Source of the DNA: Mesocentrotus franciscanus
Taxonomy: Eukaryota > Echinodermata > Echinoidea > Camarodonta > Strongylocentrotidae
Direction of reading: 5' to 3'
DNA: 64,000 bases
Assembly (NCBI GenBank): GCA_037976565.1
Contig: CP137667.1
Span: 34,887,366 to 34,951,365, forward strand
Each line of letters opens with the position of its first letter. Position 1 is the first letter of the stretch. This document shows positions 22,580 through 35,900 of the stretch, piece after piece. The notes under the pieces are model-generated. The model was not told the DNA's origin, made no database searches, and worked only from the letters and a program-made list of their open reading frames with translations. A program made the translations under genes and the position numbers.

Positions 22580-25430
22580 TTTAAATCATAATTTCACCTT
22601 AAATATAATTGTATGTTATATGACACCTGTATGAAAAAAATCTATTCCGTTATTGATAAAAAAGAAAATGAAAATGTATACAATTTTCGATTGTTTTGTT
22701 CAGAACAAGTAACCTGGATGACAAGCAAATATGACACTCTCACTTCTGCTTTCCATAACAACCACAAGTCAATATTTGTACTACATATACTTTCATATGA
22801 CACCAGTGGCAGAAGGAGGGATAGAGGCAGTGTCCAAGAATTAACGAGGTCTGACCACACCTATCCCTATCGTCACATAACTCACATTATATACCGAGGT
22901 ATGCATATTGTTTATAGTTACCGTTATCGGTGAGGTCCGACCACTCAGCATCTTAGGCAGAAATAGTGCTAAAGATGTGATATTTGACATACTGTATAAT
23001 CACATAAATCAAACAGTCTTGTTAAACTGTTCAATAAAATAATAACAATCCCATTGAAAACTGAAAAAACGGGAGCTGGAAACCTTCTGAATTTCTGGAA
23101 CGTTAAATGGTCCATATCGTTGCAAATCATCAACTTGAACGATTCAAGTTTCATTTTATTATTTTTCTAAACATTCACTTCACTTGTTCAATTGAAGGGA
23201 GAGCCATTGCCATGAAATGTGATCACATACAACAGAAACAAATCCTAAGTTTATCACAGACAAGATAAATACATGTACCAATGGAACCGAGGACTTTCCT
23301 TTTGTAACTCTGCAAATATTTCCACATTTAGTTGCATTTTTACGATTTCGACAAATATCTACAACCAATGTACATTTGCTTCATACAAAGACTCCTGCAT
23401 ACACAGCGTTCAATATTTTTCACTTTTCTGAACAAGCAACAACATAACTACCAATGATCGCAGTCGCAGGCTTGACAGACATACTTAAAAAAAAATTAAA
23501 AATTACCGCCATTCTAGTGTCAATGGCCTTCTGCTTACCGCAATAGTGTGTCTGCGTTTAGCAGAACAGCGAAACATGGTTATAGCATTAGCAACAACAA
23601 ATATCTTGTGTAGCTCTCATATACATGTACACAATAATCTGTGAGCACAGCATTGTCTGTATTCAGTTCAAATGACACAGACACGTTGTGGAAGCTATTT
23701 AAGTTGACGTGATTGAGCAGTAAATCATTCACTGGCAGTACATTCATTTTCCACAGACCATACATGAACAGTTTGCATCATACAAAAATTTCAATTTTAA
23801 CTCGTGTAAGACATTAATAAATCTAGGTAGTTGTAGTAAAATACGCTGCATAGCATGTGAGGAAATCTACATCAATTAAGATACAAATACTGTATAATTC
23901 TAAGTGGAAGTTGTTGCATTTTATGCAGGAATACTAAAACAAGGTGATTAAACCTGAAATAATCAAGTTTAATCAATAATCTGCAGTCCTTGGAAGCAGG
24001 CTAGGCCTGTGCATTTCATTTCGCCACTGATGAACTCTCAAACTGCCATGAAAGTTGGAAGAAATTTGTTATTGTACATGGTGGGCCAGAGCATCGCCAA
24101 CATACCAGCCTGGATGTGCTTTTAAACAGGAAACAAAAATGAGTGGAGACTTCAACCCGACTAATCATTAATAAATGAAAAGAAAAGAAAAACAAGTTTC
24201 TTTTCCTATTAAACAGTTAGTATTTTGAGCATGGTTCGACACTAACAGGCGCTCGGGAGACATGGGCACCTACAATCTATGTCTGGACCTGCCCCCCAAA
24301 TTTGGAAATGTTTATATAGGGCTTGTCTACTCATTAAACGTTCAATATGGAACCCCTACCAAAACAGTTAGTGTTGAGCCATGATTTTGAGCACCGTGGC
24401 ATGTCACTTTAAACCACCATGGAAAGTATATTGTATCATGGTGGCATTCAGAATACATAGTACAGTTCAACAAACTATTTACAATACACATAATACTGGA
24501 ATAGGTAGTCATGAAACCAGTCGTCAAAAACGAACGGGACCTTTTTGAGTTTCCAAGACATAACATTGCATTCATAAACCAATGCTGTTTTGTTGTAATT
24601 CATTCTGGGGCAATTCATCATGTTTTCATACATTTTTGGCCAAAATTTGGAAATCCCATACAGCCATATTTAATCACCCCCCAGGCCTTGATGCTAACAG
24701 GCGCCAGGGACATATGGGCGCCCAATATCTAATTCATAAGTCTAAATTCGTGGACATCCCACAGAAACGTGTGTTAATGCTATCACACATCATTCTATGT
24801 GACGTCCGAGAAGTTAGACTTAAACCTGCATCTTCCGAACGGGTGGAAACTTAGATCCCTGTTTAATTCAAATATTTCTCAACTAGAAGGCTTCTTATTG
24901 AAGTTCACAAAGAATAATTTTGTCTGTATTAGTGTATTAAAACAGAACGGTGGACTTCAAATGGCTAAAAATGCAAATTGATATTTTGCAAGAATATGAA
25001 AGTTTGAATTGAAAATTCACAAATACCATCAAGAAACATTGTAACAGTCGGAACTCCTCATGTTAATTAGTCAAAGTGGTAACACATGAATAAATTAAAT
25101 AAGGATAAATGCTACCAACAATGACAGATACCAGTCATCTGAACATAATAATCAAAACACAACCCAGGTGTAAATCTAGGTAAATAAAATGAAACAATGA
25201 AGACTTGTTCTTCATTTTTGTCTGTACTTTAAAATTGTTATTGGTCACTGATAATTTTGACCCGTTTGGCCATCCATAATCTTGTTGTTCTGACAACGGG
25301 GCCAATGGCACACATCAGAGCCACCTACATGTACTGTACATGTACATACATTAGAGTCGGGCTAACTTCAGCACTACACCCAACTCGGCATTACGTGGTG
25401 ATAAGGTTTCACGACTGGAAGTGCACACTA
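22580..25430. other. Probable 3' flank or long 3' UTR of the PHD/C2H2 gene
   Basis: No exon-like ORF on either strand. Possible - strand polyadenylation signals (ATTAAA near 24668 and AATAAA near 23155) would give a 3' UTR of 1.8-3.3 kb, but neither can be chosen from sequence alone. Confidence 0.3.
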
Positions 25431-25437
25431 CACAAAT

Positions 25438-25700
25438 TTTACAGATGAAATAGCCATAAATTCCATGTTTTAGAGCATTTCAACACCCTAAAATTGTCAA
25501 CCTAACCTTTCTAGGAACAGATTTTACAGATGAAATGGCCATAAATTTCATATTTTATAGCTTTTCATCCCCCAAAATTGTCAACCTAATCTTTCTAAGA
25601 ACAGATTTTACAGATGAAATGGCCATAAATTTCACATTTTATAGCATTTCACCCCCTTAAATTGTCAACCTAACCTTTCTAAGAACAGATTTTACACATT
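25438..25700. repeat. Three tandem units of about 88 bp
   Basis: Units begin TTTTACAGATGAAATGGCCA and contain AAATTGTCAACCTAACCTTT. The copies are about 90% alike by eye. Confidence 0.9.
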
Positions 25701-25722
25701 TTATATATTTCCATTAATCGTC

Positions 25723-25792
25723 CGTTTGGAGCCAGAAGGGTGTTAACTCTGTGTTAAATGATTAGAGTTAATGCCCTTCTGGTTCTCAACAG
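25723..25792. repeat. Hairpin with GAGCCAGAAGGG arms, copy 1
   Basis: GTTTGGAGCCAGAAGGG pairs with CCCTTCTGGTTCTCAAC, and inside it TTAACTCT pairs with AGAGTTAA. Confidence 0.75.
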
Positions 25793-25990
25793 ATGAAATG
25801 ATCTTGAATTCGGCTGTTCTAAATACGTACTTCATGCACAGATAATGGCATGCGTTCGTGATCAATTCAGTTTTCTCAAATAATCTGGCCAAAATTCCTC
25901 TCAGTGCAAGTTGACCTTTGAACCGAGTTTGCCTGGATCCGTATTCAATTTAGTGTGCTATGTGCCATTCTGATAGAGTGGCCTTAACAT

Positions 25991-26063
25991 GTGTTCAGAG
26001 CCAGAAGGGCGTTAACTCTGTGGTACAGTATATGAGCTAGTGTCCTTCTGGCTCCAAACAGAG
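25991..26063. repeat. Hairpin with GAGCCAGAAGGG arms, copy 2
   Basis: TGTTCAGAGCCAGAAGGGC pairs with GTCCTTCTGGCTCCAAACA around a diverged loop. Same family and orientation as the hairpin 200 bp away. Confidence 0.7.
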
Positions 26064-26129
26064 GTTATGATCCCTGAGAGTCAAGCATGATGGTATGATC
26101 CAACGAGCTGCTCACACCACGATAAATCC

Positions 26130-26512
26130 TTAATGTGCAGACAGATAACATGTGGTCTGGTGTGAATACATCCACAGTTCCCACAGTTTCACATATGATG
26201 TGACATGGCATTGTTCAAACCACCCAATCCTGGATGCTCTAACATGATTCATTTATGTTCACACATGACTTAGCCTGGAAAAGGCTTGTTCATACTCCAG
26301 AATACTACATATAGATGTTATCAATGTGCCGTGTTCACCAATGAATTGGCCTTGTGCCGTTCTCACTCATCGCTTCAAAGTGACGCAACACGGCTAGGGG
26401 ATGTTCCACATGATCTTACGAAGCCATGTGCTGTTCACACATGATATAGCACCACTATGCGCTGTTCACACATGATGATGCGAAGCCATGTGCTGTTCAC
26501 ACTCCTCCTGAT
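26130..26512. repeat. Degenerate TGTTCACACATGAT repeats reaching the stop codon
   Basis: TGTTCACA and CACATGAT words recur; GCGAAGCCATGTGCTGTTCA or close variants occur at about 26418 and 26481. The right-hand unit overlaps the last codons (SHHHV and TGA) of the PHD/C2H2 gene. Confidence 0.7.
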
Positions 26513-26962
26513 TAATGAAGAGCCGATCGCACGGCGTGCACTCAAAACTGCCGAGATGCCCCTGATGTTTGGCTTTCATATGAATCAACAAACTGACTCT
26601 TGTCCTGTAACCCATCCCACAAACCTTACACGCAACAATCTCATGGAAACGCGTCGATCTTGATCCCAGTGCCTCCCCATCCTTTCTCCCCGCCCCTGCT
26701 TCGCTCGGTGGTGAGTTCGGAGGGTCATCTTGACCCCCTGTGGCAGGACTAGGAGTGGTGGTGGCTATGGTATCTTTGGTTTTAGACGGGGACAGGAGGA
26801 TGCCAGCTTGGAGGCACTTCTCGCCCCCTTTCTTGGATTTGGTCACACACAGATGGCAGAGGACGGCGGTGGGGTTTTCTTGGTTTGCTGGCTGACTATC
26901 TTCGGTCGGTTGGTTGATGAACTCCTGATCACATGCGCTGCACACCTGGATTAGGAAACGCC
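26466..26962 (-). CDS. PHD/C2H2 gene exon 14: C-terminal zinc fingers and stop
   Basis: The acceptor is tgtgaacag, phase 1. Encodes RFLIQVCSACDQEF, then CHLC about 25 residues on (a possible zinc ribbon or half fingers), a Pro/Ser/Gly linker, and two C2H2 fingers: CKVCGMGYRTRVSLLIH with a second His after four residues, and FECTPCDRLFINQEECEQH with a second His after three. It ends SHHHV and TGA. The last codons lie inside a repeat that carries on into the 3' flank. Confidence 0.9.
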
Positions 26963-29900
26963 CTGTTCACATCAAGAAAAATAAGATATTAGGAATCAAG
27001 ATATACAGTCAAACCTGCTTTCATGGCCACCTGTCTATAGTAGTCCAATTTGCCTCCCTCTAGATAGAAATGTATATTGAAGAACCTGTCTACAGTGTTG
27101 TTTTGAAATAAATTGGACCAATAGTAAGAAAGTTATAAATGTAATCACTACATCTGTGCAAATCTCAAATTGGCAATTTGGTCAGTGGATTGTGACGTAG
27201 TCAATGACAACTCTACCATTGGTCATGTACAGAAATATTATTAATTTTTTTTTTCTTTCTCCCAAGCGCCTTCTCCCTTGGGGCACTACTAGAGGTGTCG
27301 TGGACGTGTGGATATGTCACCGGACTGTGGATCACAAGGTCCGCGGTTCAAGTCCCACCGCGGCACTAATGTCCTTTGGCAAGACATGGATCTACATTTG
27401 CCACTCTCCACCCAGGTGTTAAATGGGTACCCGGTAGGATGCGAAAGCTAATGTGCTTAGATTAGCAAGTGTGCGCTTGTAAAAATGACGCCTGGCTGGA
27501 ATGCTCCCCAGGGAGTTGAGAATGTGCATACATTGTGTGCGGGTAAGCCTGTATCCGATGACCGGGGTAATAATATATATATATCTGTAAAGCGCTTTGA
27601 GAGGGCCTTCGGTCCTGAAAAGCGCTATATAAGAACTAGCTATTATTATTATTATTATTACTAAAAACATATTATTATAGGTCCTAAAAAAAGACCCTCC
27701 TGAGTAATATGTTTTGAAATAAAATTAAAATTTTAGTAATTTTGTGTTGGAACGAAGGGGAGGGTTGCCCACCACTACATCACAGTGACATTACCAATCA
27801 GCCAATTCAAAATTTCCTTACGTATAGTGATGACAACTTTCAAAATTTCATGAGTTTCTAAATCTTTTGTCTGATTTTGTTCAAACTTTCACTGATATGC
27901 TTCTCTAACTTTTCTGCTTTCTTTAGGAGCAATTTGCTATTTTATGAATGTAGGATTTTCTACTCAAGAAGACATTTTAGTGTTCACTGAGAATATCTTT
28001 AAACTGTAATATAATGTCGTAGAAGCAATATTTGAAGCTCATATTCTGAATACAGTATAGCCACAAAGAATCCTCATCTCAAGAGCAAAACGCTTGTTGG
28101 TGATTGCAGAGATGCCAACCTCTTGACACAAAAAAGCAGACTGAATTACCTAGACTGAATATCCTTAAAAAAATCAGATTTTGGAGAGAAAAATCAGATT
28201 TTCACGAAAACTTGACATTACCACTGGCCCGTTGGCCCGAGCTAGTAAAATTTCAGAAAAATGTGTTACTGGTAAGAACGGTCAAGTAAAAATGTTTGAT
28301 CTTTCATTAAAATTTAATGAGAAAATTGTAAAGCAAAGTTTTTGTTGGGGTTCCGGGGTTTACTTGTACATGTTTCTATGCGATTCTGCAAAAAAAAAAA
28401 AAAAAAAAAATTTTTTTTTTTGTTGTTGTTGTTGAAAAATCGTATTTTAAGAGGTGAAATCGTATTATCGTATTTCACTCATAATATCGTACTAAATACG
28501 ATTTAATCGTACTGGTTGGCATCTCTGTGATTGGTACACTCTCCATTTCTGCCTACCTTCTGATGCAATCTTCTGTTTGTTGACAGCTTCGGAGCCTTCA
28601 TCACCGGAACCTAGAAGATGAAGATGAAAAGATGAAGGGTTCAAGTCAGGTCACAATAGAGGACCGAAGTACTTGCATCATATTCGCTCGTAGTCTGGGT
28701 TACTGGTTCCAAACAACAGAGCCTGCCCATGAGGTTCACCGCAAAGTCATTCAAGTAACATCCTGGAGCATGGAAAATTCAGTGTTTGGGGCTGGTGTGA
28801 TCACCATGCAAAATCATTCAAGTAACATCCTGGAGCATGGAAAATTCAGTGTTTGGGGCTGGTGTGATCACCAGGCCATTGTTCAGCGCAAAATTCTTTT
28901 GAACAGGCGACCTTGACAACGTGGCCAGTATGATGTCACACCACATAACAAAAATAATAGTAATTAAATTTTTTTTTTTTAAATGTGTATTTGATACATC
29001 TTTGACAGATAATATATGTAATACTTGGTATGTGTTACTATTTTGAATTGCTTTGGTACAATACAACTGACCTTAACTGAACTTTGTTTCACTTACTGGT
29101 TGAAACCGTCACTATGTCCTTTTCCCTATTTGGAGACTTCTTGGTTTGAGCACTTGAACTGTGACTTCTCTTTTCACCCGAGCTTGTTCTAACCCTCTTG
29201 GGGATGGTTTTAGTTCTCACTGTCTCACCCCCTCTTCCATCCATGTCCTCATCAAATTCCGCCCCATCCTCGAAGTCCAAATCAATCTTTCTATGTCGCA
29301 TCCTCCTCGAGCGTCTGCTCCGACTCAGCTCATCATCGTCGTCTTCGTCATGGGACGAGCTTCTGTTAGAATCGCCGTCGATGTCGACCTCCTCGGACAG
29401 AGCCTCTCTCCATTTGGTTCTCGCCTGCTCCCGGACACGGCTCCTGCCTTCGTCGCCGCGGTCGTGTTCAATGCCGTCCTCTTCATCGGAAGTGTCATCG
29501 GAATCACCTGAGTCGTCACTGGACTCGTCCTCCTTCCAATCCATCCCTTCTTTGGCATCGTCGGTGCTTCCATCTCCACTTTCCCCATAGATGGAATACT
29601 TGATTGGTCGATGTTGCCTTCTCCTTCTTACGTAAGGAGTGGCGCTGGGATCTGAAAGAAATGTAAAAATATATCATTTTCATCTTCACTTCCAAAGTAT
29701 ACTGCAGTTTCAAAGTAAAGTGTGCATTCAATTTTTTGTTTAAGTATACATAGCAAAAGAACTCTAAAAGCTTAAAATAAGGTCTAGAAATCTAGTTTAC
29801 AATATCAAAAATATGAAATGAGAAATATCTTGAAATATCTTAACCCTAATGAGGCCGGGGCATTGTTCCCCTCCCCCCTCCGCGATTTTTCTGATTGTTC

Positions 29901-32900
29901 GGGATGCATACAGATGACGCCCTGCCGCTTGCTGACTTTTTTCTTTCGAGTCTTGCGCATCTTTTAAAACAATTTTTTTGAAAATCGGACATACAGGTAC
30001 AAAGTCATGTGACCTTTTGTCTTCGCATGATATCTTATGTGTGATAAATGAGGTCTTATGTGTGAGACCTGATGTGTCTATATGATGTCATGTGTCCTGT
30101 ATGACATACATTGTTATGTACATGATTCACTCCTATGCACAAGACGAAGGGTCACACAGATTATGTAGCTTTTATGCGAGCACCTTTGTATGTGAGGTCC
30201 TTTTATGAGTATTATACAAGATCTTGTGTTTCCTATATAAGGTCCTGTTTGTCTTTATGAGATCATGTGTCCTATAATAGGTTGTATGTGTCCTATACGA
30301 GTTCCAGTGTAATAAATGAGGTCCTATGTGTACTATATGGTGTCTAATGTGGACTTACCTTGAACACTATCCCTGCACAAGATACAGAGCCACTCCGTAT
30401 CTGGTGGACTTTTCACGTCCACACAACGGAAATGATACCACTCCACTGAGCAGTCTCGACCATCGCATGCTATCATCCGGTCCCAGGAGTTTGGCTGGCC
30501 ACAGGGACATAGACCTTCCTCCTCTTGCTGCGCTTTCTTCATCCTCTTCCTCTTCACTTCTAGTTCTTTCTTCTTCCTTCGCAGTTCTTTCCTTCTCTCC
30601 TTCTTCTTTCTCAAGGCTTCAGCTGCTTCTGTTTAAACAGATGACTTTGGATTAGCAACTAACATTCTGAAAGAATTGGCATAAGGACATACTAAATAAA
30701 ATTGAACTCAGGAGGCTAATAAATGAACAAAATAATTTGCCACTATAGACAGGTGGCCTTTATAGAGAGGTGGCTACCAAGGCAGATTTGCCTGCATTTA
30801 ACATGAATAGCCACATTTTGGTGCAAAATGGTTGCTATGGTCAGCTTGACTGATGTCCTATCAAGGACATCCTGGGAGATTAATAAGAAAGGGCTTAATT
30901 TTAAGCAGACAGAACAAAAACACTAGGAACTTGGGTGATTCCATCCAAAGATAACATAAAGAATTGTAAATTTCACCTTTTTCTTTTTGAAATTCTTACC
31001 GTTTCAATTGGAATTTTTTGACAATAGTGTATCTAGAGGACCCCTTTGAAGACACCAAAGGGAGGATCACATGAAAGGGGCTTCTGTTAAGATTGCCATC
31101 TTACCTTTTGAGCAAAAAGGACAGAACCACTCATCCTTTGGCACCTTGGTGACCCCTACACATGTGAAGTGGTACCATTCTATCTCACACTGTGGGTTGT
31201 CGCAAGCAATCATTGCATCATAAGCGTTGGCACGGCCACATGGACACACCCCCAGTCGGCTAGATTTGTCCACGACGTTGAAGAAGCAGCCTTGTTCTGC
31301 AGCTGTGATGGGAGACAGGAGAATCAGGAAAATGGCACATGGTGACAAGGTAATAAATTGTCTACATCCTATCGGTTCCATTTTCCATTGGCCCAATATC
31401 CTACCATCCTGTGTCCTATTGATCCTTACGTCCCATTGCACGTCTGCCCTTGATTTATTTCATATTGATCTTATGCATCCTTTGTCTTATGTCCAACTGG
31501 TGCTATGCTCCATTAGTGCTATGTCCCATTAGCCTTAGTTCTCATTGGTTTTGTGCCTCATTTTGCTACACATTTATTTCATATTCTATTGGTTTTATGT
31601 TCCACTGACCTCATTGTCTATGACCCATTGGTTCTACATGTATGTCCATAGATCCAATGTTCTACTAGCTTAATGTCCAATTGATATAATGCTCCAATGA
31701 TCTTATGTTTGACTGATCATATGCCCCTATGCCAAACTGACTATAAATTCTGTTGGTCCTAATTTCCATTGACCATATATCCCATCGGTCCAGTCTTAAA
31801 TCCAATTTGTATTCAATTGCTATATCCCATTGGTCCTATGCCCCACAAGTCACCTATATCCTATCATCACTAAAACCTGGAGGCCAGGTTCACTCCGCGC
31901 ATTTTAAGAGTTAAGCCCTGCTTATAGGAAGAGACGATCAAAGGGGGAGGATCTACAAGGATAGAACTACAGGATATACACTGATAGAAGTGGCCAAGGT
32001 ACCCAGTGGAAATACACAGTCGCAAGCTTTGCCTGGTGACATAGCTGATAGAGATGCGTATTTTACACTTCCACAAGGATACTTTTTGGTACCCTTACTG
32101 TTCTTCTTAAAATATACTTTGGCTTGAGCACAAATCAAGGAAAACTCTATTGCATCTCCCTCCTTGGCCAACCAGACAAGAAGAATGCATGCCTAAAATT
32201 TACAATATTGAATCAACGAGGGTGATCTAAATATCTGCAAAAGGGGATCCATAGGATATAGTTATCCTGTGCAAATATTCTGTTGTTACCCATATAAGAA
32301 AAACAAAACAAAGAGAGGATGAATTTGTATCAATGCTTCATCCTTTGTGACAATGTACCATAGACTGTACATGTATTTATGTTGCATAAAATAAAAATGA
32401 AGAGAAAAAAAACACCACCCTTAATTCATTTCCTATTTTTTAATAACTGTTATCAAGTGGTAATTTAGTAAAGAAATGGTGTGAAAAAATACTTGTGTAA
32501 AGTGACAAAGTTCACAATGTATGTTAGATGTACATGAATGTGACCATGCGTGACTTTGCGAGTCTTGTGCAACAATCAAATATACATGTACACTCAAGGC
32601 AATACAAAATACTTTCAAGGAGAAACATAACTTGAATTGTACTTATTTATATATTTAAAGGAAATAAAATTGATGACATCATTAATCAGAGAAAGATATA
32701 ACTATTTAAGAAACCAACTGATAGTCTAGAAATAAGATTCAGCTAGTAAGCTAGAACAAAGTGCAATGTGTTAAACAAACATGTAGACATAAACAAACTA
32801 ATGAAATGAACACGGAATGAATATCAACAAGAGAAGTATTACTAATTTCTATGTAACATACAAGATACTAATATATATGGATGGGGGAGGTTTTTGAAGC

Positions 32901-35900
32901 AAAAATGTGAAACCAAATGTCATAAGTATGAAAAACAATGCATGAATTTTCTTAACACACTCATTATTAACAAATAAAAATAAAACATTTTGGCAAATTG
33001 CAGGCGATTAACTATGGATGCATCAAGAAAAATAATGGCTAAATCAATTTTGTTGGTATAGTTTTTACAAATGCATTTAAAAATGATTATTATTAAACAG
33101 GCACTACTAATAGAAGAAAGGTTACAATGTCTGGTACTAATATACATGTACACAGCATTGAAACTGTACATGTATTTAGGAAATTTATGCATTGCTTTTG
33201 ATACTATTTGGGAATAAGGTCTATTTGGAGACTAAATTTTATATAATAAATGCTACCACTATTCACCACAAATCACAGAAGCCATTAATACAAAGTGCTT
33301 ATCTTTCTTTTTTTCTATTCTTTTTTTTTAAATCAAACTGAGAATTCTCAGATATATTTGATGCAAAATTGGACACATTTCATTACTTTGACAAGATTCT
33401 AGCCCCTCCAAAAGTCATTGAATGAACTAAGGATGGACACTTCATCTTCATCAAGGGATCTACATCCAGAATCTTTGTTACAGGGATGAAATATGCATAC
33501 AGGTCTATTGGGAACCCACCTGAGCGAGAATTCCTACGGGCCTGAACAGAACGCTTTTCTTGGCTTCCTTCTGTAAATAACATAATTGAAGGTTTTGCAT
33601 CATTATTCAAGTCATTTTTTGCTTACTTTTATCAGCAACTTGCTTTGTGCTTCATCACTTAGTATGAAAATGTAGCCACTTTGGAAGGTAAATGAATACA
33701 AAACACCTTAACTTGAAATGTTCTTATCGAGTCTGTTTAGTTATTGGAAGCTGCATGGAGGTATTCTAAACTCTATGGGTGGTATTCTCGAAAGCGGACT
33801 AACTTTAGTCCATGGTTTAATCCTCCAACTAACTATGGAATGCCAAGTGTCCATATGAATATGTTTTTGAATAATTTAATCTGTCACTAAATGAAAATAA
33901 AATGTTTTCATTAAAGAAATATTTTGTATTAACATAGTTAATTACAACAATGTAACTATGAAATAATTATGTTATCATGGCAATTTAAGGACATATCAAA
34001 TTATTCAAAAATATATTCCTATGGACACTTGGCATTCCATACTTAGTCAGAGGATTAAACCATGGACTCAAGTTAGTCCGCTTTCGAGAATACCACCCTA
34101 TGACTTCTGCCATCTAGATCTAAAATCAGCTAATCATGCAATATGTTGACAGAGGTCGGGGAAAGGGGAGGGAGAGTCGAAGAGAGGGGAATAAAGGGTG
34201 CTGGGACTGAGAGGAGGCATGAAAGCAAAAAAGTGAAGGATATTCAATAAGATGGGGATAGACAGAAAGAGGTGAAAGAGGGAAAGAAGGGAAAGAGGGG
34301 AGAAATGACAGAAGAGATAGCAAGTCAGAGATGAGAATAAGAGAGTGAGAGATGAAATAAGAAAGATATGGCAAAATGAGAGAAAGCAAAGAGAGAGGAA
34401 AAAGAAAAGGAGGAAAAAGAAAAGGAGGAAAAAGTAAAGGAAGAAAAAGAAAAGGGGGAAAAGATACAGACAAGAAAGGGAGAGGGAGAGAGAGTTTCAA
34501 GATTGCTGAGTGACTACAATAAATAGGGCACAAAAATGTCTATGTCTCTATCTGTATCTGTAGATGTTGACCTTTTGATCTCTACTCATTATAGTTATAC
34601 TCCCCAATATTTTAGTCTTCAATGCACATAAAGTACTATATAGGAAGCCTCTAATACCATCATTAAACAAGTGTGCTTCTAAATAGTTCAAAATGTTCCA
34701 TGAATGGGGCTAACATATTACAAGATTTAAAGAAAAAAGAAATCTCAAAGACTCTATAGTTTGTTCTTATTTTAATTTTCCCCAATGACATTTGACCCCA
34801 ACTAAGACCTGAACCCGGCATCCAAGGAAAAATTATTCCCCAAAAATGTTTTTCACTACACCCCACAAGGCATAGACATAGACAAAGACACACACACACA
34901 CATACACACAAATTGTACAGGGAGAGAGAAAAACATCTTGTTATAAACGAGTGAAGGAGACATAAACCGTACATGTGTAGCCAAAACAGCTCTGTATACC
35001 GAGATAAGAAGCTAAAAAAAGAAGAGAAAACATTAGGAAAAGAGGAGAGATCCATAGATTCAAATTACTCTCAAAATACATGAACTTATCACCAGTCTGA
35101 ATCTAAAAGGGAGTTTATGCCCTTATGGCTCCTAGAAGACGAAATGTTGAAACTTGAAAAATGCGGTAAACCACAATCACATAATTTTTAGAAATATTAA
35201 AGTGTAACCAATCACCTGAAAAAATTATTTGTGTATAGCTAGGATGTATAAAATCAACCAAAAATACTTTTCCTTGCATTTTATAGGAAATGGATAAGGA
35301 GTATGAAGAAAATAAAGGATAACATAAAACCCCCTGCGCTTCCTATTCTATGCAAGAGCGTACGCGTGCATTAACTAGTCTACTTCACATGACATTTATC
35401 TGTTCACTCATAGTCAGTGTATTTTAACTGCAATATCTCTTTGTAGAAGTAATTTTCGAAGCTAATATTTTGAGTATATTAAAGCGACACGTAACCCGCT
35501 ACCTCAAGGGCAAAACATAGTTTGGTGATTGGTACACTTTAAAAGATTTCCTCATGCTTCACGAATGTAGCAATTTTTCAATTCTGTTAATATAAATTTA
35601 CGCTCTTATAAAGTCCATATTTCTACTTAAAGTACAAGTCCACTCCACTGAAAAGTTGAGCTGATTAGATAGACAAAAATCTAAAAAGCCCAAATATAAC
35701 TTAGTTTTGGAAAATGGTGCTCAGATTTATTTTTAATAATTTTTTTTAATGAGCAAAAACAAGTTAATGAGCGAGTCGGTTGTGACGTAGGGTCCTCACA
35801 ACACAGATTCGTAATGTAACCAAATTTAATGCATACGTCTTTGTGAAGTGCCTCGATACAAACTATTTCATTCACCTGATAAGAATAATGAAACACTATT

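Noticed and set aside
25438..25700. CRISPR-like array
   Set aside because: Only three adjoining 88-bp units without unique spacers, in a eukaryotic genome.
27294..27365. Functional tRNA gene
   Set aside because: There is a good B box, but the stems are degenerate and it is fused to a SINE body and tail.
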